Of a stretch of 6,368 nt of DNA, positions 1-5,104 are shown in pieces (position 1 is the stretch's first letter; every line of letters starts with the position of its first letter). This DNA is from JBCDCU01 sp039180865. Its GTDB lineage: Bacteria > Pseudomonadota > Alphaproteobacteria > Rhizobiales > JACESI01. The position numbers were made by a program, and so were the translations under genes. The notes beneath the pieces were generated by a model. That model did no database searches and was not told the DNA's origin. It saw nothing but the letters and a program-made list of their open reading frames with translations. The DNA lies in contig JBCDCZ010000268.1 in NCBI GenBank assembly GCA_039180865.1, positions 1-6,368 on the forward strand. The letters run 5' to 3'.

Positions 1-738
1 GCGCAAGGTCTTATGGGTCGTGCTGGTCGCCACATGGGCATGAGGGAACGGGCTTGGATGTGCCCCACCCGCTACGAGGCCCGCAAAATGTGCCATATCC
101 ACATGAAGATAAGCGCCGACCTCGTCCGCGATCGCGCGGAACCGGGCAAAGTCGATGATTGGGCTGTAGGCGGAACCGCCGGCAATGATGAGCTGCGGTT
201 TGTGTTCTTTCGCAAGCGCTTCCACCTGATCGTAATCGATCACGCCATCTTGCTTTCTGACGCCGTATTGGATGGCATTGAACCATTTTCCTGACAGATT
301 GGGGCGCGCACCGTGGGTCAGGTGGCCGCCTGCATCGAGGCTCATCCCGAGGATTGTATCGCCAGGCTTGATGAGCGCCAGATTGACGGCCTGGTTTGCC
401 TGGCTGCCGGAATTTGGCTGCACATTGGCATAGGCGCACCCGAAGAGTTTGGTGACGCGCTCGATCGCGAGATCCTCAACGATATCGACGTACTGGCATC
501 CGCCATAATACCGCCGTCCGGGATAGCCTTCAGCGTATTTGTTTGTAAGAACAGACCCTTGAGCCTCAAGGACAGCGCGGCTTGCGATGTTCTCTGACGC
601 AATCAGTTCGATCTCATGAGATTGACGCTGATATTCCTGATTGATGGCGTTTGCGATTGCCGGATCGCTGTCGGCCAGCGAACGGGTAAAAAAGCCGGTT
701 TCGGTGGTCGTTGCCGTTTCCGTATCAGTGATAGCCAT
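1..738 (-). CDS. glyA: Serine hydroxymethyltransferase, N-terminal 246 residues (gene runs off the window)
   Basis: This is the PLP enzyme that interconverts serine plus tetrahydrofolate with glycine plus 5,10-methylenetetrahydrofolate in the cytoplasm. The reverse strand reads from an ATG at 738 without a stop to base 1. Family signatures appear in order: ELIASEN (44-50), LTNKYAEGYPG (64-74), RRYYGG (75-80), NVQPNSGSQAN (105-115), GGHLTHG (137-143), and VDMAHFAGLVAGG (213-225) with the cofactor-contacting Asp214 and His217. The last visible residues, STTHKTLR (239-246), hold the Schiff-base lysine at 243, so the window cuts the gene just past the catalytic lysine. There is a short polar, Thr-rich N-terminal extension of about 14 residues compared with E. 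coli GlyA. The start is supported by GGGAGA 5 bases upstream. It lies downstream of the DUF6898-like gene on the same strand, with a 230-bp gap. Identity is very secure; only the C-terminal part is unseen. Confidence 0.97.
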   Translation of the reverse strand, partial: MAITDTETATTTETGFFTRSLADSDPAIANAINQEYQRQSHEIELIASENIASRAVLEAQGSVLTNKYAEGYPGRRYYGGCQYVDIVEDLAIERVTKLFGCAYANVQPNSGSQANQAVNLALIKPGDTILGMSLDAGGHLTHGARPNLSGKWFNAIQYGVRKQDGVIDYDQVEALAKEHKPQLIIAGGSAYSPIIDFARFRAIADEVGAYLHVDMAHFAGLVAGGAHPSPFPHAHVATSTTHKTLR

Positions 739-968
739 GGTCGTCTCCCGATGTCGTCCAATTCTCTTACACGCCGATGCCGATCAAGCTGCTCTTTGAC
801 CCCATTCGAGCCAGGCAGACCTCAAACGCCGCAATCGCAACGCAATTGGCAAGGAAGCTAGGCGCGTTTCGTACCGCTTCAATGGCGGTCTAATCGCGAG
901 CGTCGGGAATATCATAGAGGGGATGGCTGGCCAAGCCTGAATTGGACTTGCCCCGGGAGTTCTCTTGT
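739..968 (-). other. Intergenic region upstream of glyA (230 bp)
   Basis: This non-coding gap lies between the DUF6898-like gene and glyA. I see no credible small gene in it on either strand and no riboswitch class that I recognise. It presumably carries the glyA leader, and perhaps its own promoter. No convincing -35/-10 pair could be picked out by eye. A bulged inverted repeat marks its upstream edge (960-979, listed separately). Whether glyA is transcribed from here or by read-through from upstream cannot be told from the sequence. Confidence 0.5.
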
Positions 969-979
969 TTAAACGAGAA
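960..979. repeat. Imperfect inverted repeat over the stop codon of the DUF6898-like gene
   Basis: TTCTC at 960-964 pairs with GAGAA at 975-979, and the arms continue inward around GTTTAAAC with a two-base bulge. On the minus strand the repeat spans the TAA stop (971-969). There is no T-run after it on that strand, so it does not look like a normal intrinsic terminator. It may only be a weak mRNA 3'-end structure. Confidence 0.3.
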
Positions 980-1232
980 TTCCCCGTCCACTTCCCGGTG
1001 TGTCAGACGAAGATTTGTCTGTTGTCGGTTTGTTGGCCGCATCCTCTTCGGCGATGCGTCGTTTCAGCTTTTGGACTGCTATCCGGCTCATCTCCGTCTG
1101 TGTCGAAGAGACGGGTGCGATGATAGTGACCTCAATCAGGCTCACAGGATCTATAGCCGTTACTTTGACGGAGTTGCCCACCTGCTGGAATTCAAGGAAG
1201 ATGCTGTCCTTCCGGTCTTTCGCGCTATCCAT
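969..1232 (-). CDS. Small conserved hypothetical protein, DUF6898-like
   Basis: This 87-residue soluble protein has no signal peptide or membrane segment. Residues 10-60 form the conserved-looking core: IFLEFQQVGNSVKVTAIDP, then EVTIIAP, then an amphipathic helix ending in AVQKLKRRI. This agrees with what I remember of the alphaproteobacterial DUF6898 family (a short 'FEF-x-GNSVKVxAIDPxxxxEVxIxGP' pattern followed by a Lys/Arg-rich helix). That is recollection, not a search. The C-terminal 25 residues are low-complexity and rich in Ser, Thr, Asp and Gly, so probably disordered. The ATG at 1232 has AGGAG about 12 bases upstream, a rather long spacing. A good -10-like element (TATTAT) lies about 35 bases upstream. 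The gene sits between the L,D-transpeptidase gene and glyA on the same strand. The biochemical role is unknown. Confidence 0.72.
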   Translation of the reverse strand: MDSAKDRKDSIFLEFQQVGNSVKVTAIDPVSLIEVTIIAPVSSTQTEMSRIAVQKLKRRIAEEDAANKPTTDKSSSDTPGSGRGILV

Positions 1233-1266
1233 AGCGATTGTCCGCTCCTAATCGATGACCTCCAGG

Positions 1267-1272
1267 ATAATA
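1267..1272 (-). promoter_or_regulatory. Possible -10 element for the DUF6898-like gene
   Basis: The minus strand reads TATTAT here, close to the sigma-70 -10 consensus, and would place a transcript start about 25-30 bases before the ATG at 1232. No good -35 hexamer is found at 16-18 bases, so the call rests on the -10 match and its position only. Confidence 0.3.
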
Positions 1273-1356
1273 GGCGGAACACTTACATCAAAGGTTAAGG
1301 CCGAATGCTGCGCCCAAGGTCTGCGGACTCATCCACAGAAATCGCACGGAGGCTTT

Positions 1357-1380
1357 TGCGGGCACGATGTTATGCCCGCA
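1357..1380. repeat. Perfect 8-bp inverted repeat downstream of the L,D-transpeptidase gene
   Basis: TGCGGGCA (1357-1364) and TGCCCGCA (1373-1380) are exact reverse complements around an 8-base loop. The hairpin lies about 30 bases past the transpeptidase stop codon on the minus strand, where a terminator is expected. On that strand the stem is followed by AAAAGCC rather than a U-run, so it is not a canonical intrinsic terminator. It could be a 3'-end stabilising stem or part of a factor-dependent termination site. Confidence 0.45.
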
Positions 1381-1408
1381 TCATCGCTTTGGTTTGATGC
1401 GCCTGATT

Positions 1409-2653
1409 CTAGCGGAGGGCGACCGGACCGATGCCGTCAATGTTGTAAACGTCGTCCCGGAAGTGGGTCACCCCTGTCGGTGTACCCCAGGCTGTGACGT
1501 AGGTCATGAGCAACGGAACGGCGTTGCTGATATCTGCATCTGTGCGTTCACCGGATTTGATCGTCTGATCAATATTGCGGCGAGACCAGCCTGGCGTTTC
1601 CTTCAGGAGCCATTGTACGAACTCCCGAACATTCTGAACGCGGACGCAGCCCGATGAATGGAACCGCACTTCTTTCCCGAAGAGGTTCTTGTCGGGTGTG
1701 TCATGCAGATAGACGGCATGCGGATTCTGGAAGTTGATACGCATCTGGCCAAGAGAGTTGAAGTCGCCCGGATCCTGCCGGAACCGGTAATTCACGGCTT
1801 CGTCGCTGAACCAGTCGATTGCTTCCGGCGCGATTTCGTCACCGCCGGGTGAGAAAATACGAATCCGATATTCAGTCAGATAGTTCGGCTGCTCTTGCAT
1901 CAGCGGAATCAAATCCTTGCGGATGATCGAGACCGGAACCGTCCAGTAAGGATTGAAGTTTACCTCATGGATCGCGCTTTCCAGGATCGGTGTCTGGCGG
2001 TCGATCTTGCCGACAACGGCCGTGTGCCGTGAATGAATGCGCCCACCCTCAACCGTTTCGATTGCGGCTGCGGGAATGTTCACCATCACGAACCGATTGC
2101 CTTTGGTCTTCGGAACATCCTTCAGGCGCTCATAATTCGTCTGCAACTGCCGGAACCGGACATTCGCGGGAATATTGAGCGCCGAAATCGTCAAAGACCC
2201 GATGATGCCGTCAACAGCCATGCCGTGGCGCGCCTGAAAGTTGCGGACGGCTGCATCGACGTAGGAATCGAAGACGTCCGATTCAGCGAGTGCCGGATCA
2301 AGGTCGCCGGAAACCGCGAGTCGGGCCCTCAGAGCCTGAACGTTGGCACTGCGCGCACCAAGGCGAAGACGCCGCGTTTCCGGAACAACTTGCCAGCCGC
2401 CGCGTTCGACAATGCCTGCATATTCGCGCAGCGAATTTTCGATATTGGCGACGGAATTGTCAGAAAGCGTCGGGTAGAAGTCCGACACCTGTTTTTTTCG
2501 TGAGAGTGAATCGAATCCGTCAGACCATTCCGCCTGGTTTTCGTTCTGCAGAATTTCAAGCAGCGGATCGAAAGATTCCGCCCGTGCGGCACTTCCAGCA
2601 GCAAGGGCCGCTGCCCCCGCAAGCAAAGTCCTGCGTGAAAATCTGGTGTCCAC
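1409..2653 (-). CDS. L,D-transpeptidase (YcbB/LdtD-like) with Tat signal peptide
   Basis: This 414-residue periplasmic enzyme is predicted to form 3-3 peptidoglycan cross-links. A twin-arginine signal comes first (SRRTLL at 6-11, hydrophobic stretch 10-22, likely cleavage after SAARA at 25). A peptidoglycan-binding domain covers about 95-160 (LGARSANVQALRARL ... NFQARHGMAVDGIIG). The YkuD catalytic domain follows (about 185-345), with VNFNPYWTVP at 231-240, His317 in YLHDTP, and the active-site motif HSSGCVRV holding Cys336 and Arg338. The GTG start at 2653 is chosen because AGGAG lies 7 bases upstream and because it puts the Tat motif at the N-terminus; the frame stays open for 71 more codons to 2866, but that would bury the signal. 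The length is shorter than E. coli YcbB and, from memory, normal for alphaproteobacterial members. It is divergent from the DUF1295 gene and near an LdtR-like regulator, so it is probably the counterpart of the LdtR-controlled LdtP. All key residues are present. Confidence 0.93.
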   Translation of the reverse strand: MDTRFSRRTLLAGAAALAAGSAARAESFDPLLEILQNENQAEWSDGFDSLSRKKQVSDFYPTLSDNSVANIENSLREYAGIVERGGWQVVPETRRLRLGARSANVQALRARLAVSGDLDPALAESDVFDSYVDAAVRNFQARHGMAVDGIIGSLTISALNIPANVRFRQLQTNYERLKDVPKTKGNRFVMVNIPAAAIETVEGGRIHSRHTAVVGKIDRQTPILESAIHEVNFNPYWTVPVSIIRKDLIPLMQEQPNYLTEYRIRIFSPGGDEIAPEAIDWFSDEAVNYRFRQDPGDFNSLGQMRINFQNPHAVYLHDTPDKNLFGKEVRFHSSGCVRVQNVREFVQWLLKETPGWSRRNIDQTIKSGERTDADISNAVPLLMTYVTAWGTPTGVTHFRDDVYNIDGIGPVALR

Positions 2654-2859
2654 TAATCTGCTCCTGTCCCCTTGCCGTATCTTTGGTGTTGTAACGCTGT
2701 ACCATTCAAGCGCGCTACAATAGACGGCTTCCGCATCTGTTGCGCGTAGCATACGGATAAGCCCGATACAATCTGAAGTGCCTGCTTCGTCCGCGATCTT
2801 CAAGGTGCTCGCAAAAATGTTATCTGAACGCGTGAATGCGTCGTAAGTGAGGGTGCGCC
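2654..2859. promoter_or_regulatory. Divergent intergenic region between the L,D-transpeptidase and DUF1295 genes
   Basis: About 206 bp separate two divergent GTG-start genes, so both promoters should lie here. AGGAG (minus strand, 2665-2661) sits 7 bases before the transpeptidase start, and GAGGG (2849-2853) sits 6 bases before the DUF1295 start. Two TACAAT hexamers on the plus strand resemble -10 elements, but neither has a matching -35. I see no clear palindromic operator and no copy of the repeats found upstream of ldtR. The region also lies within an open minus-strand frame that I regard as untranslated. Confidence 0.55.
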
Positions 2860-3663
2860 GTGGCACTTTATGTCAGTCTTTTCATAACGATAGCCGCCTT
2901 TTCCACGCTTTGGGCCATGAGCCTGAAACGCGAGGATCTCGGCATCATCGATATTTACTGGGGGCCAGGTTTCGCAGTGATCGGCGCGGTTCACTTATGG
3001 CTGCTTGAAAGTCCGACTAGCGGGCAAATTATCTTTTATTTGCTGACACTTACGTGGGCTCTGCGGCTTGGTGGATACCTCTATATAAGGCATCGGTTGA
3101 GCCATGGCGAAGACCGCCGGTACCGCGCTATGCGAGAAAACGGTGGTCAGGATTTCTGGTGGAAGAGCCTTTTCAAGATTTGCTGGCTGCAGGCCGTCAT
3201 TATGTGGGTTGTTGCTACTCCGCAACATACCGGACTGGCTGTTTTGGATGGCGACCTGAACAGCATACTGTTTGGAATGGGAATCATGATTGCACTTGTT
3301 GGTTTGGCGATCGAAACCATTGCTGACATGCAGCTTTATCGTTTCAAACAGAACCGTTCGAGCCCCGACGCCATTTGCGTGGAAGGCCTGTGGCGCTACT
3401 CCCGCCATCCCAATTACTTCGGCGAAGTCCTTGTCTGGATCGGCTTCGGTTTAGGCGGCTTCGCGCTCTCGGGATCATATTGGGCGTTTTTGGGCCCTGC
3501 CCTGATCATATTTCTTTTGATCAAAGTGTCCGGCGTTGCGCTTCTTGACCGGCATTTAAGCGCTGCGAAACCTGATTACGCAGCCTATGCAAGTCGAACG
3601 AGCGCGCTCATTCCTTGGCCGCGGCGAAGCGAAGCCGCCAAAAAGGAAAAACCCGCGCCGTGA
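2860..3663 (+). CDS. DUF1295 family integral membrane protein (steroid 5-alpha-reductase/ICMT-like fold)
   Basis: This 267-residue inner-membrane protein has about seven hydrophobic segments (roughly 2-20, 29-50, 53-75, 104-121, 135-155, 186-203, 206-224). The DUF1295 signatures are clear: DIYWGPGF (31-38), RHRLSHGEDRRY (77-88), ETIADMQLYRFK (152-163), EGLWRYSRHPNYFGE (175-189), LLDRHL (228-233) and PDYAAY (238-243). The GLWRYSRHPNYxGE block corresponds to the cofactor-binding part of isoprenylcysteine methyltransferase and sterol-reductase relatives, so a lipid-directed enzyme is plausible; the substrate is unknown. The start is GTG, with GAGGG 6 bases upstream. The charged C-terminal tail KKEKPAP is encoded by DNA that also forms the intrinsic terminator of the convergent ldtR gene. 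The gene lies between the transpeptidase gene and its likely regulator, which may be only synteny. Confidence 0.9.
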   Translation: MALYVSLFITIAAFSTLWAMSLKREDLGIIDIYWGPGFAVIGAVHLWLLESPTSGQIIFYLLTLTWALRLGGYLYIRHRLSHGEDRRYRAMRENGGQDFWWKSLFKICWLQAVIMWVVATPQHTGLAVLDGDLNSILFGMGIMIALVGLAIETIADMQLYRFKQNRSSPDAICVEGLWRYSRHPNYFGEVLVWIGFGLGGFALSGSYWAFLGPALIIFLLIKVSGVALLDRHLSAAKPDYAAYASRTSALIPWPRRSEAAKKEKPAP

Positions 3664-3673
3664 AGCGCGGGTT
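3636..3673 (-). terminator. Intrinsic terminator of ldtR, embedded in the 3' end of the DUF1295 gene
   Basis: AACCCGCGC (3650-3658) and GCGCGGGTT (3665-3673) form a perfect 9-bp GC-rich stem with a 6-base loop. On the minus strand the stem is followed directly by TTTCCTTTTTGG, the U-rich tail of a Rho-independent terminator, 28 bases past the ldtR stop. On the plus strand the stem is followed by CCAAGG, so termination in that direction should be weak. The loop contains the TGA stop of the DUF1295 gene, so the structure overlaps coding sequence. Confidence 0.85.
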
Positions 3674-3700
3674 CCAAGGGATTGCTTGCTATCGCTGATC

Positions 3701-4213
3701 TTAGAGCCTGTAAAGGATCTGGTCGGTCCAGAAACGCTCAAGACGCAGAAGCGATTTGTTGAGTGTTTCGAATTCGTTCAAACCGATGCCACCGACTTTA
3801 TGGATCGACTGAGTGTGCCGCTCATAAAGACCGCTGACAATGTTTGCGACCTCACGGCCCTTCTCTGTCAGGCTTACACGCACTGACCTGCGGTCCATGC
3901 GTGACCGCTGGTGAGAGATGTAGCCAGCCTCAACCAGTTTCTTCAGGTTGTAGGATACATTTGATCCGAGGTAATAGCCCCGTGTGCGTAGTTCACCTGC
4001 TGTCAGTTCCGCGTCTCCGATGTTGAAAAGCAACAGCGCCTGAACGCTGTTGACGTCGGACCGGCCAGACCGCTCGAATTCATCTTTGATGACGTCAAGC
4101 AAACGGCGGTGCAACCTTTCCACCAAACGCAGAGATTCCAGATAGTGAGTGCGGATCGCATCCTCGTCCTCAACAACCGGCTGGACTTCTGCTGTCCCAA
4201 TCATGTTGCTCAT
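3701..4213 (-). CDS. ldtR: MarR-family transcriptional regulator, LdtR-like
   Basis: This 170-residue cytoplasmic DNA-binding protein is predicted to act as a dimer. An acidic N-terminal tail (1-20) leads into the dimerisation helix (about 22-48, THYLESLRLVERLHRRLLDVI). The winged helix-turn-helix follows: INSVQ-like helix (DVNSVQALLLFNIGD, 53-67), ELTAGELRTRG (69-79), recognition helix YYLGSNVSYNLKKLVEAG (80-97), and the wing HQRSRMDRRSVRVSLTEKG (101-119), with C-terminal dimer helices to 170. The SDVNSVQALLLFNIG and RGYYLGSNVSYNLKKL blocks match what I remember of LdtR, the regulator of an L,D-transpeptidase gene described in Liberibacter asiaticus and Sinorhizobium meliloti. The nearby L,D-transpeptidase gene supports this. 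The ATG at 4213 has AGGAAAGG 9 bases upstream; Met4 is a possible alternative start. A strong terminator follows. Repeats in its upstream region are candidate autoregulatory sites. Confidence 0.85.
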   Translation of the reverse strand: MSNMIGTAEVQPVVEDEDAIRTHYLESLRLVERLHRRLLDVIKDEFERSGRSDVNSVQALLLFNIGDAELTAGELRTRGYYLGSNVSYNLKKLVEAGYISHQRSRMDRRSVRVSLTEKGREVANIVSGLYERHTQSIHKVGGIGLNEFETLNKSLLRLERFWTDQILYRL

Positions 4214-4234
4214 ACCTAAACGCCTTTCCTGCTT

Positions 4235-4254
4235 GGGAATACTTTTTGATCCCC
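4235..4254. promoter_or_regulatory. Imperfect palindrome in the ldtR leader, candidate operator
   Basis: GGGAAT (4235-4240) and ATCCCC (4249-4254) form a 20-bp imperfect inverted repeat with an 8-base A/T-rich centre, 22-41 bases upstream of the ldtR start. Size and location suit a MarR-family dimer site used for autoregulation. It could equally be a small leader hairpin. The adjoining CCTATAGG (4253-4260) is a perfect 8-bp palindrome. Confidence 0.35.
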
Positions 4255-4305
4255 TATAGGCATGACAATACGGTAGTGCGCATAAAATCGACTTAAGCGG
4301 GATAG

Positions 4306-4361
4306 TTAAATTAAGATGAATCAGGCTTTTGAAAAAACATATTAAATAGAAGATGAATTCA
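4306..4361. repeat. Pair of imperfect direct repeats upstream of ldtR
   Basis: TTAAATTAAGATGAATCA (4306-4323) recurs as TTAAATAGAAGATGAATTCA (4342-4361). Both share TTAAAT followed by AAGATGAAT, and equivalent positions lie about 36-37 bases apart, roughly 3.5 helical turns. They occupy the AT-rich stretch between the end of the DUF6163-like gene and the ldtR start, far enough upstream to be regulator-binding sites. The identity of any binding protein is unknown; LdtR itself is the obvious candidate. Confidence 0.5.
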
Positions 4362-4365
4362 ATGC

Positions 4366-4842
4366 TTACGATTTATTGGTATTTTCGCCTGGTTTCCAAT
4401 CCATCCTTGAGAGAGCGAGTATGATAAGACCTCCGCAATAAAGCGACAAAGCGACCATCAGGAATGAACCCAGGATATACTGTGAAAAAGTTACATGTTC
4501 GATCGCGAAATGCGTAAAAATCACACCAATTGCGCAAAGCCCCCAAAGAAAGAACCCCCAACTTGCGCCAAGCCATAATCCGACCGCTAGAGCCGGCAGG
4601 ACAACAGTGAGAATGCCTTCAACGATGGCCGTGTGGTTGTCTGCGACAAAGGAATCGATCAGATGTCTGCCGAAGAAGCCGATCGAGTGCGCCCAGAAGT
4701 AGATTGCAATGCCGAGCACCACCATGGAAAGCACCCGCAAAAAGGTGACGAAAACCGGCAGGCCGAAAACAGATAAAGGTTGCGGTTTCGGAGCGCGCAA
4801 AAAAGGATTGTCGATAAGATCATCGTTGTTGAAGCCGGACAT
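4366..4842 (-). CDS. Small four-helix membrane protein, probably DUF6163 family
   Basis: This 158-residue integral membrane protein has a polar N-terminus (1-25), four hydrophobic segments (about 28-50, 72-92, 94-112, 120-144) and a short polar tail. The stretch LPALAVGLWLGASWGFFLWG (82-101) resembles the core of the alphaproteobacterial DUF6163 family as I recall it, and the length and helix layout agree. I recall DUF6163 genes near ldtR homologues in rhizobia. Both points are from memory and unverified. The ATG at 4842 has only a weak AAAGAG ribosome-binding site. The gene lies upstream of ldtR on the same strand with a 152-bp gap, so it may share transcription with ldtR or be separated from it by the ldtR promoter. 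It is divergent from hemB. No catalytic residues are apparent and the function is unknown. Confidence 0.78.
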   Translation of the reverse strand: MSGFNNDDLIDNPFLRAPKPQPLSVFGLPVFVTFLRVLSMVVLGIAIYFWAHSIGFFGRHLIDSFVADNHTAIVEGILTVVLPALAVGLWLGASWGFFLWGLCAIGVIFTHFAIEHVTFSQYILGSFLMVALSLYCGGLIILALSRMDWKPGENTNKS

Positions 4843-4892
4843 TCTGTTCGCTCTTTAGCCTCCCGCGAAGCTCTACTGCGCTCTCCTATCGC

Positions 4893-4918
4893 GGCAAACC
4901 GCGCGGGTAAAGTTTGCC
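4893..4918. repeat. Perfect 7-bp inverted repeat in the hemB upstream region
   Basis: GGCAAAC (4893-4899) and GTTTGCC (4912-4918) are exact reverse complements around a 12-base spacer, followed on the plus strand by TTTTCCC. An overlapping CCCGCG/CGCGGG pair (4862-4867 and 4902-4907) offers an alternative fold. It lies near the divergent DUF6163-like/hemB promoters and could be a protein-binding site. No plus-strand gene ends here that would need a terminator. Confidence 0.35.
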
Positions 4919-4992
4919 TTTTCCCAAAACTTACGTACACCTACCAGTATGATTGTAGCCTGATGATCTGCAAAATGCTCTCGGCTTTGCGT

Positions 4993-5019
4993 AAAAGGTA
5001 CCACGCGGGTGTACCTTTT
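4993..5019 (+). promoter_or_regulatory. Strong hairpin in the hemB leader (first of two)
   Basis: AAAAGGTAC (4993-5001) and GTACCTTTT (5011-5019) are a perfect 9-bp inverted repeat with a 9-base loop. An alternative fold with one bulged C pairs CAC with GTG and leaves a GCGG tetraloop, giving 11 base pairs. It ends about 85 bases before the hemB ATG. The TTTT tail and A-rich 5' arm look terminator-like, but no plus-strand gene precedes it. A leader attenuator or a palindromic operator both fit. Confidence 0.45.
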
Positions 5020-5026
5020 CAGACGT

Positions 5027-5063
5027 CCCAGGTGCCTTCGGAGTGCTTCGGGTGTCGCCTGGG
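5027..5063 (+). promoter_or_regulatory. Second hairpin in the hemB leader
   Basis: CCCAGGTG (5027-5034) pairs with CGCCTGGG (5056-5063) over 8 base pairs, including one G-U. The apical part contains CTTCGG twice (5036-5041 and 5046-5051), a sequence that can form the very stable UUCG tetraloop. It starts 7 bases after the first hairpin. No T-run follows, so it is not an intrinsic terminator. Confidence 0.4.
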
Positions 5064-5104
5064 CTGAATGAAGGGGGAGACCCGCAACCAAACAGGCCTT
5101 ACTT

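Noticed and set aside
11..439. 142-codon open frame on the minus strand inside glyA
   Set aside because: The translation is Arg/Pro-rich without domain features, in a different frame of the same strand as glyA, whose own frame matches serine hydroxymethyltransferase throughout.
616..861. 81-codon plus-strand frame over the glyA start and upstream gap
   Set aside because: It is antisense to the glyA 5' end and has no recognisable features or ribosome-binding site.
2033..2503. 156-codon open frame on the plus strand inside the L,D-transpeptidase gene
   Set aside because: It lies wholly antisense to a confidently identified gene, and its translation shows no domain or signal; it is a codon-bias shadow.
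2654..2866. In-frame 71-codon upstream extension of the L,D-transpeptidase
   Set aside because: It would bury the Tat signal inside the protein and overlap the DUF1295 start; the internal GTG has a much better ribosome-binding site.
3511..3530. TTTGATCAAA palindrome as an FNR-type site
   Set aside because: It lacks the four-base spacer of an FNR box and lies within the DUF1295 coding sequence, so it is probably chance.
4948..4953. TATGAT as the hemB -10 element
   Set aside because: The hexamer is good, but no -35 lies at 16-18 bases and it has no extended -10; too weak to list as a promoter.
4780..5067. Possible small plus-strand gene upstream of hemB (95 codons)
   Set aside because: It starts inside the DUF6163-like gene on the opposite strand, has no ribosome-binding site that I can see, and its second half is made of the hemB leader hairpins.
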